Shown piece by piece: positions 26,342-34,870 of a stretch of 64,000 nt of DNA. A program made the position numbers and the translations under genes. The DNA is from Roseiflexus sp034432635 (GTDB lineage: Bacteria; Chloroflexota; Chloroflexia; Chloroflexales; Roseiflexaceae): assembly GCA_034432635.1 (NCBI GenBank), contig DAOUBK010000071.1, positions 80,928-144,927 of the forward strand, read 5' to 3'. The number at the start of each line of letters is the position of its first letter. Position 1 is the stretch's first letter. The notes below the pieces were generated by a model that had not been told where the DNA came from, made no database searches, and saw nothing but the letters and a program-made list of their open reading frames with translations.

Positions 26342-26587
26342 ATGTCTACTGTTGAACTGGATGCACTCATCGACCGTCTTCTGCCACGTGTGCTTGCTGA
26401 CCCTGACCTTGGTGACGGTCGTGTTTTCACCCGTCTGCACCTCCAACACCTCTGGGCGCTGAGCTGTCTCCATGCCGGGCAGTGCTACGACGAATCCCTG
26501 CTCATCAGTCGCCTTACCAGGTGCCTGCCACGGCACGTCGCTCTGAGTCGCGATCTGAGTACCGCAGTGGTCTCCAATCAACGCTGA
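26342..26587 (+). CDS. small hypothetical protein
   Basis: 81 residues, soluble, two cysteines and several histidines (LHLQHLWALSCLHAGQCYDE). Not recognised. GAGAGGACGCGG precedes the ATG. Its stop is one base before the ATG of the CDF-like gene, so they form an operon and the cysteine/histidine content could point to metal binding, which is only a guess. Confidence 0.6.
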   Translation: MSTVELDALIDRLLPRVLADPDLGDGRVFTRLHLQHLWALSCLHAGQCYDESLLISRLTRCLPRHVALSRDLSTAVVSNQR

Positions 26588-26588
26588 T

Positions 26589-27212
26589 ATGACGATTGAA
26601 GAAGCTGATCCGCTTCCGTCGAGTGATGAAGTGCTACGTGGCGCGGTGCGCTTTGTAGCCCTGGCGAACCTGGCGTATTTTGGTGTAGAGTTTGCCATTG
26701 CCCTGGCCATCGGCTCGGTTGCGCTCTTCGCCGATAGTATCGATTTCCTCGAAGATACAGCACTCAATCTGCTCATTCTCATCGGTCTGGGTTGGTCGGC
26801 TGTCTGGCGTGGACGTCTGGGGATGATCCTGGCGGGCATCCTGTTGATCCCCAGCCTGGCGACGGTCTGGAAGGGGTGGGAGAAATTTCTCCATCCGGCG
26901 CCGCCTGATCCCGTATGGCTTGCAGTGGCGGGCGTGGGCGCTCTGGCAGTCAACCTCACCTGCGCCCTCATCCTGGCGCGCCACCGGCAGCATCAGGGGA
27001 GTCTGGTCAAGGCGGCTTTCTTCTCCGCGCGCAATGATGCGCTGGCGAACGTCGCTATCGTCGTGGCAGGAATGGTAACCTGGCTGATTCTTTCCGGCTG
27101 GCCCGATCTGATCGTAGGGCTGGGAATACTCGTGATCAATGCCGATGCCGCCCGCAAGGTCTGGATTGCTGCGCGCCGCGAGGTGCGGCTGATGGATAAG
27201 ACCGGGAACTGA
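26589..27212 (+). CDS. cation-efflux (CDF)-like membrane protein with altered metal site
   Basis: 207 residues with five or six membrane helices in the CDF order. The segment IGSVALFADSIDFLEDTALN is the CDF helix-2 block, but the usual HxxxD is DFLED, and in helix 5 the usual HxxxD reads NDALANV. The cytoplasmic C-terminal dimer domain is absent (family about 300 residues). So transport of zinc-like metals is doubtful; another cation or a sensory role is possible. Second gene after the 81-residue ORF. Confidence 0.75.
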   Translation: MTIEEADPLPSSDEVLRGAVRFVALANLAYFGVEFAIALAIGSVALFADSIDFLEDTALNLLILIGLGWSAVWRGRLGMILAGILLIPSLATVWKGWEKFLHPAPPDPVWLAVAGVGALAVNLTCALILARHRQHQGSLVKAAFFSARNDALANVAIVVAGMVTWLILSGWPDLIVGLGILVINADAARKVWIAARREVRLMDKTGN

Positions 27213-27234
27213 GCACTAAGTGCGATAGAACGCC

Positions 27235-28734
27235 TTACGACGACGAACCGCTGCCCACCGCTTCATACGAGAGTTCTACCGCCGGCACTGCGATACACAT
27301 CACCGATCCATCACTACTGGTGCGCTCCAGCCAGATCTGTCCGCCGAGAGCCTCGACATCACGACGCGCGAGGCTCAGTCCAAGCCCTGCGCCGGGGTGC
27401 TCTGCCAGCGCGCGGGTGCGACGACCGCGATAAAACGCATCGAACAGCAGGTCCTGCTCTTCGGGTGGAATGCCCGGACCCTGATCTTCGATGGTGATGA
27501 CGGCAAGACCATCGCGCAGGCTCGCGCCGATCGTTACCGTGCCCGAGTTGCTGTACCGGATGGCGTTATCGACGACTTCGTGCAAGGCGTGCCGCAGCAC
27601 GGTCACATCACCCCATACCGCGAGTCCTTCGGGGGCGCTTACGCGCAGATGTAGCCCTTTTGCGCGTACTGCCGGGGTAAATGTTTCGGCGATTTCTTCG
27701 AGTAATGGAAGGAGTTCAATCGAGGACGAAGCGCGATGCAGGCGCTCTTCTGCCTCTTCGAGCGCGTGATCCATCAGCAGCACCCGGTCGACCAGCGTCT
27801 CAAGTTGCAGGATGCTATTGCGCACGACGTGGCTGAGTTCACGCATCAGTTCCGGTTGGTGCGTGAGCAGTTGCAGCGCCAGAGACAGGCTCGTGACCGG
27901 TGTGCGCAGTTCATGACCGACATGCTCGATGAATTCGTCCTTCAGTTTATCGAGCCGACGCAGTTGATTGTTCAGGCGGGCAATTTCGGTATATGCGCGG
28001 GTATTCTCGAGAGCGCTGGCAACCGCCGGCGCCAGCGTAACAAGCAGACGGATCGTCTGTGGTGAGTATCCACGTCGGCTCATCGACCAGCCGCATCCGT
28101 AGATGCCCACAAGGCGACTGCCGATACGGAGCGGAAATGCAAGCCCCACGCTCTGCGCCACAAAAGGTTTGACCCATTCATCATCAGAGTGTGCTGGAAT
28201 GCGCACATACTCACCGCAACGCCGCAATTTGTTCACACTCGCTCCCTGCGCCAGCAGGGTTGCACCGGGAAAGTGTTTCTCCTGTCCCAGCGCAACAAAC
28301 ACATGGTCATCCGGAGGCTCGAGCATCCAGAGCGTTGCACTGTAGAGTCGCAGTCGAGTCGGCAGATCGTCAATGAGGAGTGCGCGCAATGCTTCTGGCT
28401 CGATGGTATGGCTGAGCGCAGTACTGAACTCACGCAGGATCTCCTCGCTATCCTGCCAGCGTAGGCGCAGGATCTGGTTGCTGAGTATCACCAGCCGTCG
28501 TCGCAACGGAACGACGGCGACTGTCAGCCCGACTGACGCCAGCATATGCAGGATCGCGTGATCCCAAATCCCGAACTGCGATAGCAGGATGAGCAGTCCA
28601 AGGTACAGAAAGACCAACAGGAGCGCCAGGCTCACGTTCACCAGCACCATGCCGAGCAAGCGTGCCCGTAGATAAGTGTCCACCAATGTGGATTTCTGCT
28701 CCACGGTGATCTCCTGCTGCGCAGTTGTCCGCAT
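27235..28734 (-). CDS. membrane GAF sensor histidine kinase
   Basis: About 499 residues: two membrane helices near residues 30-85 (MVLVNVSLALLLVFLYLGLL and the next), a GAF-like domain (about 110-250), coiled segment, HisKA with His in EHVGHELRTPVTSLS, and HATPase motifs (VVDNAIRYSNSG, DQGPGIPPEEQDLLFDAFYRG, GAGLGLSLAR). Complete kinase. No response regulator next to it. I use MRTTAQQEIT at 28734 as start; more upstream ATGs overlap the alcohol dehydrogenase terminator and gene. Confidence 0.9.
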   Translation of the reverse strand: MRTTAQQEITVEQKSTLVDTYLRARLLGMVLVNVSLALLLVFLYLGLLILLSQFGIWDHAILHMLASVGLTVAVVPLRRRLVILSNQILRLRWQDSEEILREFSTALSHTIEPEALRALLIDDLPTRLRLYSATLWMLEPPDDHVFVALGQEKHFPGATLLAQGASVNKLRRCGEYVRIPAHSDDEWVKPFVAQSVGLAFPLRIGSRLVGIYGCGWSMSRRGYSPQTIRLLVTLAPAVASALENTRAYTEIARLNNQLRRLDKLKDEFIEHVGHELRTPVTSLSLALQLLTHQPELMRELSHVVRNSILQLETLVDRVLLMDHALEEAEERLHRASSSIELLPLLEEIAETFTPAVRAKGLHLRVSAPEGLAVWGDVTVLRHALHEVVDNAIRYSNSGTVTIGASLRDGLAVITIEDQGPGIPPEEQDLLFDAFYRGRRTRALAEHPGAGLGLSLARRDVEALGGQIWLERTSSDGSVMCIAVPAVELSYEAVGSGSSS

Positions 28735-28830
28735 GAAGAGAACGTTCCTACAGTATGTCGGAGGTACGCTCTGAGAAGACACAATCTGTCGCCATTGCAT
28801 TGCGAAACGTGAGGTGTACTGCTCCAGAGA

Positions 28831-28864
28831 AACATAAAGCCGCCTGGATGCGGTCATCCAGGCG
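28831..28864 (-). terminator. intrinsic terminator after the alcohol dehydrogenase
   Basis: Minus-strand hairpin with 10-base perfect arms CGCCTGGATG/CATCCAGGCG (28864-28855 and 28850-28841) and a four-base loop, followed on that strand by GCTTTATGTTT. About 30 bases after the dehydrogenase stop. Confidence 0.85.
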
Positions 28865-28895
28865 ACTCGTAGAAGGTGTGATGCCCGTCTTTCTG

Positions 28896-30062
28896 CTACC
28901 AGGCGGCTCGGAGGATGGCGAGCGCGTCCTCGTATTCGACCGGGCGCGGATTGCTCATGATTGCTCCGTCCATCAATGTACCTTCCGCAAGGGCAGGCAA
29001 TGCCTCCTCGGGCACACCAACATCGCGCAGGCGCGCAGGCAGGCCGCAATCGGCGGCAAGTTTGGCAACGGCGGCAATCCCGTCCGCGATGACATCCTCT
29101 TCGGAACGTCCACCGGCATTGACCCCCATTGCCCGCGCGATCCGGACCATACGGTTGGGGACGACCGGGGCGTTGAACCGCATACCGTGGGGCAGCAGGA
29201 TCGAATTGGCGGTGCCGTGGTGCACGTGGTAGGCAGCGCCAACCGTATGCGATGCGGCGTGGATGATACCGGTGTTAACGCCAATGCCCGTTGTCGAAAA
29301 TGCAATACCGGCAATTGCCGCTGCGATCAGCATATTTCCACGCGCCTCCATATCTTCACCATTGTGCGTTGCAGCGCGCAGATAGTTGGAAATCATATCG
29401 ATTGCCTGGATCGCCAGACTATCGGTGATCGGGTTGGCGCCAACGCCGACGAATGTCTCAATCGCGTGGCTGAGGGCGTCCATTCCGGTGGCTGCCGTCA
29501 GGCGCGGCGGCAGGGTGCGTGTCATCTCCGGGTCGAGGATTGCCAGTTCTGGTCCCAGGTACGGGCTGAGGAAGAAGAGTTTCTGTTCCGACTGCTCATC
29601 GCGGATAACGGCAACCGGCGTGACCTCGCTACCGGTACCGGCAGTCGTCGGAATGGCGATCATCGGGAAGAGCGGACGTGTCAGCAAGTTTGCGCCCTGA
29701 TAATCGTACAGCGTTCCACCCTCGGTCAACAGGATGCGCATCGCTTTGGCAGTATCGATGGCGGAACCGCCACCCACGGCAATCAACACATCGGCGCCGG
29801 CATCGCATGCAACCGCTGCCCCCTGCTCGACCGTGGCCACCGATGAGTCGGGAGGGACGTCGGTAAACGCCCCGGCGACCGTGATCGAGCCTTCCAACCC
29901 CTCGCGTACCCGGTCGAGCAGCCCGGCCTGCACAACGCCAGGGTCGGCGACAAGCAGTGCGCGCTGGACGCCGAGTTGAACGACCTCATTGGCAAAATCG
30001 CGCACCAGACCGATCTTGTACATCAATCGGGTGCGCATATGGTACTCGAAAAAGTCGATCAT
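28896..30062 (-). CDS. iron-containing alcohol dehydrogenase
   Basis: 388 residues, group III NAD(P)-dependent dehydrogenase. Rossmann-like N-half with GGGSAIDTAKA, and the metal-ligand block DALSHAIE followed by AASHTVGAAYHVHHGTANSI (Asp and three His ligands). Likely acts on alcohols or aldehydes such as butanol/1,3-propanediol; substrate open. ATG at 30062 with AGGAGTGACG ahead. Begins three bases beyond the stop of the CpXC gene, so they form an operon ending at the hairpin at 28831-28864. Confidence 0.94.
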   Translation of the reverse strand: MIDFFEYHMRTRLMYKIGLVRDFANEVVQLGVQRALLVADPGVVQAGLLDRVREGLEGSITVAGAFTDVPPDSSVATVEQGAAVACDAGADVLIAVGGGSAIDTAKAMRILLTEGGTLYDYQGANLLTRPLFPMIAIPTTAGTGSEVTPVAVIRDEQSEQKLFFLSPYLGPELAILDPEMTRTLPPRLTAATGMDALSHAIETFVGVGANPITDSLAIQAIDMISNYLRAATHNGEDMEARGNMLIAAAIAGIAFSTTGIGVNTGIIHAASHTVGAAYHVHHGTANSILLPHGMRFNAPVVPNRMVRIARAMGVNAGGRSEEDVIADGIAAVAKLAADCGLPARLRDVGVPEEALPALAEGTLMDGAIMSNPRPVEYEDALAILRAAW

Positions 30063-30064
30063 CG

Positions 30065-31291
30065 TCACTCCTCCTGAAGCCCTTTGCGAACATGACGAAG
30101 CAAGGCGCGGCATTCGACCGCACGTTCTGCCAGAGCGTCATCGCCGCGGGCGCGAGCACCGGCGGCGAGTTCGAGCAGTGCGGTTTGTGCCACTTCCGTC
30201 AGCAGTGCAGGGTACTCGTCGACGACCGCTGCCAGCGTGTCGGCTTCGCTGCCGGCGCTCAGCAGGGCATGGATCGCCCGATACAACCCTTCCCCACCAG
30301 TCATTTCGGTACGCAGACGTGTAAGCGTGTCGCGTCGGAGTTCAATCGCCTGCGCTAGATGTTCGTTTCCTTCCTCCAGTGCGCTCTCGACGCGTCCTGC
30401 CAGTTCATCATCGACCCATGGCTCAAGCAGTGCCGGGTAGATCGAGACGGTCTCACGCAAGGCGCGTGGGCTTTCGGCGCGCAAAAACGCTGCATACGCC
30501 TGTTCTGTGAGGTGACGTTCATCCGTCGTCAATCTGGATGGATGGGAAGGAGTGGCGGCGAGTGCATCATTCCGGCGTTCATCGAGTACGACACTGGTGC
30601 GAACATCGTGCAACAGCGCCCGCACCTCCATCAGCGCGCGGGCAATATCGTGCTCTCCATGGGTGCGTGCTGCAGTGATAAGATGTTCGATGAGCGCATC
30701 CGCATCAGGCGTTTGTATCTCCGGATGGCGCTCGATGAGCGCAACCGCCTCGGCGGGGGTATCGGCGGCAAGCAACGCTTCGATAGTGCCGATGATCGGA
30801 TCGGCTGTCGGAGATGCCGGTTGGGTTGCATCGATCGGCGCGGGATGCGTTGGTTCTTCGGTGGGTTCCGCTGCTTCCGATGCGCGCGGAGTGAACCGTC
30901 GCCCGCGGCGCAGCATTGCGCGACGAACACCACTGACTTCGATTTCCACCTGCACATCACCGAGGTATGGCAGGCGCAACTCTTCGGGGAGACTGCCGAT
31001 CAGCACATACAGCAGTTCCTGTGCCCGCTCGCGCCACACATGCTCAGGCGCATCGGCTGGAGCCGCAAAATAGACGCGCCAACCTGCCGGATCGTGCACC
31101 AGGAGCGGACCATCGGCATCCGCCTGGTGACCGCATTGCGGACATGCGACCACATTCAGTGTACCCGACAGCAGCATTTCCGCCAGATCGGGACGTTCGC
31201 CGGCATCGATAATCGTCCAGATTTCCGCTGCGAAAGACGTGCGGCAGGCGGGGCAGATCAGCGAAGCAAATTCGGCGTAAGAGATCGACAT
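30065..31291 (-). CDS. CpXC-domain protein
   Basis: 408 residues. N-terminal zinc-ribbon-like CpXC domain: CPAC near residue 12 and CPQC about 36 residues later, followed by the domain's beta strands to about residue 120. The remainder is a Pro/Glu-rich linker and a long helical repeat region (segments ending in ALLHDVRTSVVLDE and similar), probably alpha-solenoid. Role unknown; CpXC proteins are common in Chloroflexota and Firmicutes. First gene of the two-gene unit with the alcohol dehydrogenase. Confidence 0.8.
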   Translation of the reverse strand: MSISYAEFASLICPACRTSFAAEIWTIIDAGERPDLAEMLLSGTLNVVACPQCGHQADADGPLLVHDPAGWRVYFAAPADAPEHVWRERAQELLYVLIGSLPEELRLPYLGDVQVEIEVSGVRRAMLRRGRRFTPRASEAAEPTEEPTHPAPIDATQPASPTADPIIGTIEALLAADTPAEAVALIERHPEIQTPDADALIEHLITAARTHGEHDIARALMEVRALLHDVRTSVVLDERRNDALAATPSHPSRLTTDERHLTEQAYAAFLRAESPRALRETVSIYPALLEPWVDDELAGRVESALEEGNEHLAQAIELRRDTLTRLRTEMTGGEGLYRAIHALLSAGSEADTLAAVVDEYPALLTEVAQTALLELAAGARARGDDALAERAVECRALLRHVRKGLQEE

Positions 31292-31383
31292 ACCAGTAAA
31301 CAGGCGACAGAAGCCAGACATGGAGTCATTGCAGAACCGGCTGCCTGAACCTCTGTCGCCTCCATTGTCTCAACCATTGACGG

Positions 31384-33153
31384 TTATGTGCCGGCAGATG
31401 GCGTGCCTGCGGTTTCCATCGCCGGTGCGCCAGCAAGTTTGGCTTTCTCTTCCTCGACCAGCACGCGGCGCAGTACCTTGCCGACCATCGTCTTGGGCAG
31501 TTCGGCGCGGAACTCCACCTCACGCGGCACTTTATACGGCGCGAGGTGCTGCTTGCAGTACTCATGGATCTCCTCGGCGGTCGCAGTTTCACCCGGCTTC
31601 AGCACGATGAATGCCTTGATTGTATCGTCACCGCGCGTTGGATGCGGAATACCGACGACCACCGCTTCGAGCACCTTGGGATGCGTGAAGAGCACTTCCT
31701 CGACATCGCGCGGCAGCACTTTGTATCCCGACGCGATCATCATATCCTTCTTGCGATCCACGATATAGAAGTACCCTTCCTCATCGACCTTGCAGATATC
31801 GCCGGTGCGCAACCAGCCATCGGGTGTAAACGCAGCTTCCGTTTCTTCGGGGCGATTCCAGTACCCCTTCATCACCATCGGACCCTTGACGACCAGTTCA
31901 CCCTCTTTGTCGGACCCAAACGGGATATCCTCACCTGTTTCCAGATCGATAATCTTGGCATCGACGTCCGGCAGCGGGATGCCAATCGACCCCTTCTTGC
32001 GCTTGCCGAACACCGGGTTGCAGTGCGAAACCGGCGAAAGTTCGGTCATACCGAAGCCCTCCACCAGGCGTCCGCCGGTAATCTGCCCGAACTTCTCCTG
32101 AACTTCGATCGGTAACGGCGCGGAACCGCTGATACAGGCTTTGATCGACTTCAGGTCGTACTCATTGATACGTGGATGATTGACAATGCGGATATACATT
32201 GCCGGCACGCCGGGGAAGAGTGTCGAGCGCTCGCGTTGCATCACGTCCATCACGTGGTCGAGTTCACGCGGGTTCGGTACGATCGTCAACTCACCACCCA
32301 GATACAGACCATAAATCATCGCCACCGTCATGCCGTACACGTGGAAGAACGGAATGGCGCACATCATCTTCTCGGCGCCGTAATCCGTTTTCGTCAGCCA
32401 CGAAGCCACCTGCATCGTATTCGCTACCAGGTTGTAATGGGTCAGCATAGCAGCCTTGGGCAAACCGGTGGTACCGCCGGTGTACTGAAGCAGGGCGACA
32501 TCTTCCGGCGTGACCTCCACCGCGGGCGGGTTGGGGCCGTAGCGTTCGAGCAGATGCTGGAACAGATACACACTGGAGTCTTTCGAGACATCGACCCAAT
32601 CCGGTTGCTTGCTCTGTTTCGCGTGCACCAGGAAGCGTGACAGTGGACCGAGCGTATCGTAGATATGGGCGACAATCACGCGCTTCACCGGTGTTTCGCT
32701 GCGGATCTCCTGCAGGCGGGGGTAGAACAGGTTCAGCAGCACAATCGTTTCTGAGCCGCTATCGACGAGTTGATGCTTCAGTTCGCGGGGGGTGTAGGTT
32801 GGATTGTTGTTGACAACGATCGCGCCAATGCGCATTGCTGCAAAGAACGCGATGACGTAGTGCGGCGAGTTGGGCAACATCAGCGCCACGCGATCGCCTT
32901 TCCGAACCCCCAATTGATAGAGTGCATTGGCAAAGCGGTCGACCATCTCGCTGAGCTTCTGGTACGTCATCTTACCGCCAACGGTGTACAGTCCGCGTGC
33001 CAGGTAGCTCAGTACAAAATTCGTTGCGGTGTTGTACGGATACTTCCTTGTACTCTCTGCCCGGAAGTGGTTCAGGGTGACGTTGGGGATTTCGACAGAA
33101 CGCGGCACATTCGGTTCATAACTCGCAAACCAGGGTCGATCCATGTTGTCCAT
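31384..33153 (-). CDS. long-chain acyl-CoA synthetase
   Basis: 589 residues, ANL superfamily (FadD-like). Motifs: LLQYTGGTTGLPKAAMLTH (ATP-binding P-loop), LVEGFGMTELSPVSH, GWLRTGDICKVDEEGYF, DRKKDMMIASGYKVLPRDVE, and the C-terminal lysine in ELPKTMVGKVLRR. Activates fatty acids for degradation or lipid synthesis. AGGAG upstream of ATG at 33153. Separate unit. Confidence 0.94.
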   Translation of the reverse strand: MDNMDRPWFASYEPNVPRSVEIPNVTLNHFRAESTRKYPYNTATNFVLSYLARGLYTVGGKMTYQKLSEMVDRFANALYQLGVRKGDRVALMLPNSPHYVIAFFAAMRIGAIVVNNNPTYTPRELKHQLVDSGSETIVLLNLFYPRLQEIRSETPVKRVIVAHIYDTLGPLSRFLVHAKQSKQPDWVDVSKDSSVYLFQHLLERYGPNPPAVEVTPEDVALLQYTGGTTGLPKAAMLTHYNLVANTMQVASWLTKTDYGAEKMMCAIPFFHVYGMTVAMIYGLYLGGELTIVPNPRELDHVMDVMQRERSTLFPGVPAMYIRIVNHPRINEYDLKSIKACISGSAPLPIEVQEKFGQITGGRLVEGFGMTELSPVSHCNPVFGKRKKGSIGIPLPDVDAKIIDLETGEDIPFGSDKEGELVVKGPMVMKGYWNRPEETEAAFTPDGWLRTGDICKVDEEGYFYIVDRKKDMMIASGYKVLPRDVEEVLFTHPKVLEAVVVGIPHPTRGDDTIKAFIVLKPGETATAEEIHEYCKQHLAPYKVPREVEFRAELPKTMVGKVLRRVLVEEEKAKLAGAPAMETAGTPSAGT

Positions 33154-33398
33154 CTTTCATGCTCCTTTACATGGCGCCAGGCGGCGTACCAGACCCCACG
33201 AAACGACACATCTCTGCAAACATATGAGCGCCGTCGCGAGAACGTCTATCCCACTGCGCTGTCAACCAGCGCGCCAGGTCTTGCACAACAAACTTCTTAT
33301 CGCCCGCCTACCGCTTCCGAACGAACGTCCATCCTGCAGCGCTGCCAGGTACCATCGCCTGGCAGCGATGGTACTTCCCTGATACAAAATCCGCGACG

Positions 33399-33569
33399 TC
33401 AGACGTCGTCGCGCAGCCAACCGCGCTCACGCGCGATGAACTTGATGGTGGCATCGTCGGGCGGGTAGAGACCGGCAGCCTGATAGGCGTATGCCAGCAA
33501 TGCTGCACCACCAATCATGCCGATGCCCAGTCCGATAAGAAATGCTAGTGCGCCCACAACGTTGCGCAT
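33399..33569 (-). CDS. 56-aa single-span membrane protein
   Basis: MRNVVGALAFLIGLGIGMIG begins a membrane helix, then AAGLYPPDDATIKFIARERGW, probably cytoplasmic or outer face. GAGAGGAG 8 bases before ATG supports translation. Function unknown; conserved-looking composition, though I cannot name a family. Confidence 0.65.
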   Translation of the reverse strand: MRNVVGALAFLIGLGIGMIGGAALLAYAYQAAGLYPPDDATIKFIARERGWLRDDV

Positions 33570-33711
33570 GGTCGAAACTCCTCTCGCAGTCCAATCCTTA
33601 CCCTGCACGTCTGAAAACAGGTGCAGTGGTATGATACCGCACAGCGCGCCATTGCGTCAACTCTCTTTCGGACGCGGCGCGTCATTGTGTATTGCCGGCG
33701 CGCTCCTGTGC

Positions 33712-33717
33712 TATAAT
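33712..33717 (+). promoter_or_regulatory. -10 element of the Trk operon, with hairpin leader
   Basis: TATAAT at 33712-33717. The roughly 145-base leader contains GACTC/GAGTC (33735-33750 area) and GGCGC/GCGCC hairpins but no riboswitch consensus I can name. Confidence 0.4.
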
Positions 33718-33868
33718 TGAGGTGTATTCGATCCCGACTCACTGGAGAGTCGACGACGCACAGAACAGGCGCCAGCGCCATCATTACTGATCTCCCAATC
33801 CCAACCGGCGCATCTTCTCCACGAGAACGGGTTATCGCCCCTATGGATGGTGAAAGTGGAGGTGCGTT

Positions 33869-34099
33869 ATGCTTGCCAGAGCCTATGTGCTGATCGAAGT
33901 CGAGGCTGGTCAGGTCAGTTCGGTGCTTGCCACCTTGCGCTCGATTAAGGGCATCACACTCGCCGATCCGGTCACCGGTCCATACGATGTTATCGTCACG
34001 ATCGAAGTGCCGGACCAGCGTGATATTGGGCGCCTGGTGATGAATGAACTGCACGGCATTCCTGGGATCAAGCGCACTGTGACGTGTCTGGCGATCTAA
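33869..34099 (+). CDS. Lrp/AsnC ligand-binding (RAM) domain protein
   Basis: 76 residues made of a single RAM domain: AYVLIEVEAGQVSSVLATLR, GPYDVIVTIEVPD, IPGIKRTVTCLAI. No DNA-binding helix-turn-helix, so it must work by oligomerising or binding a small molecule. GTGGAGGTGCG precedes ATG. First gene of a unit with TrkA-like and TrkH-like genes, suggesting a ligand sensor for K+ transport; this link is inference from position. Confidence 0.88.
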   Translation: MLARAYVLIEVEAGQVSSVLATLRSIKGITLADPVTGPYDVIVTIEVPDQRDIGRLVMNELHGIPGIKRTVTCLAI

Positions 34100-34201
34100 A
34101 GCCCAACACGAATACTGGAGGGCGCCGGAAGAGGCAGTTTTGACATTCAGGGGCAGTGGATGGCTGCACCTGTTCGATGCGTGGTTCAACAGGGTGGTAC
34201 T

Positions 34202-34870
34202 GTGCCCCGGCTCAACGGAAAACCTGAGTTCGCCGTCATTGGTCTCGGACGGTTTGGGAGCAGCCTGGCGCTCACGCTGGCGGAACGCGGGTTCAGCGTA
34301 CTGGGTATTGATCGTGACCGCTCGATTGTGCAGGCGCTCGCCGACCAGTTGACGCAAACGGTAGCGCTCGACTCGACCGATGAACAGGCGCTGCGTGCGG
34401 TCGATATCCCTTCGTTCGATACGGTCGTCGTTGCCATCGGATCGAATTTCGAGGCAAACCTGCTGACGACGGTCGCGGTCAAGTCGCTCGGCGTCCCGCA
34501 CGTCATCTGCAAAGCGACGACGGATCGCCAGCGCACGATCCTCTTGCGAGTCGGCGCTGATCGGGTGATCCTGCCGGAACACGAGGCAGGTTGTCGTCTG
34601 GCGCAGGAACTCGCCGCTCCGGGTATGGTCGATCAGATTGCGCTGGGTGTCGAACATAGCATTACCGAGTTGCGTGTGCCGTCGTCGTTTGTCGGGCATA
34701 CATTGCGCGAATGTGACCTGCGGCGCCGCTACGGCGTGACAGTGTTGGCAGTCAAGCGCGGCGAGCATCTGACCGTCTTCCCTGCGCCGGATTTTACCTT
34801 TGCATCGGGCGATCTGCTGGCTGTCATCGGTGAGAACAGCAGTATCACACGTATCGCTGAACTGAAATGA
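34202..34870 (+). CDS. TrkA/KtrA-type potassium channel regulatory subunit
   Basis: 222 residues: RCK-N domain with NAD-binding FAVIGLGRFGSSLALTLAE and the acidic end of strand 2 (GIDRD), then RCK-C domain (about 140-220, TELRVPSSFVGHTLRECDLR). Gates the neighbouring K+ transporter in response to nucleotides. GTG at 34202 (MPRLNGKPEFAVIG) has GGGTGG upstream and fits family length; ATG at 34160 would add 14 residues. ATGA overlap with the next gene. Confidence 0.92.
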   Translation: MPRLNGKPEFAVIGLGRFGSSLALTLAERGFSVLGIDRDRSIVQALADQLTQTVALDSTDEQALRAVDIPSFDTVVVAIGSNFEANLLTTVAVKSLGVPHVICKATTDRQRTILLRVGADRVILPEHEAGCRLAQELAAPGMVDQIALGVEHSITELRVPSSFVGHTLRECDLRRRYGVTVLAVKRGEHLTVFPAPDFTFASGDLLAVIGENSSITRIAELK

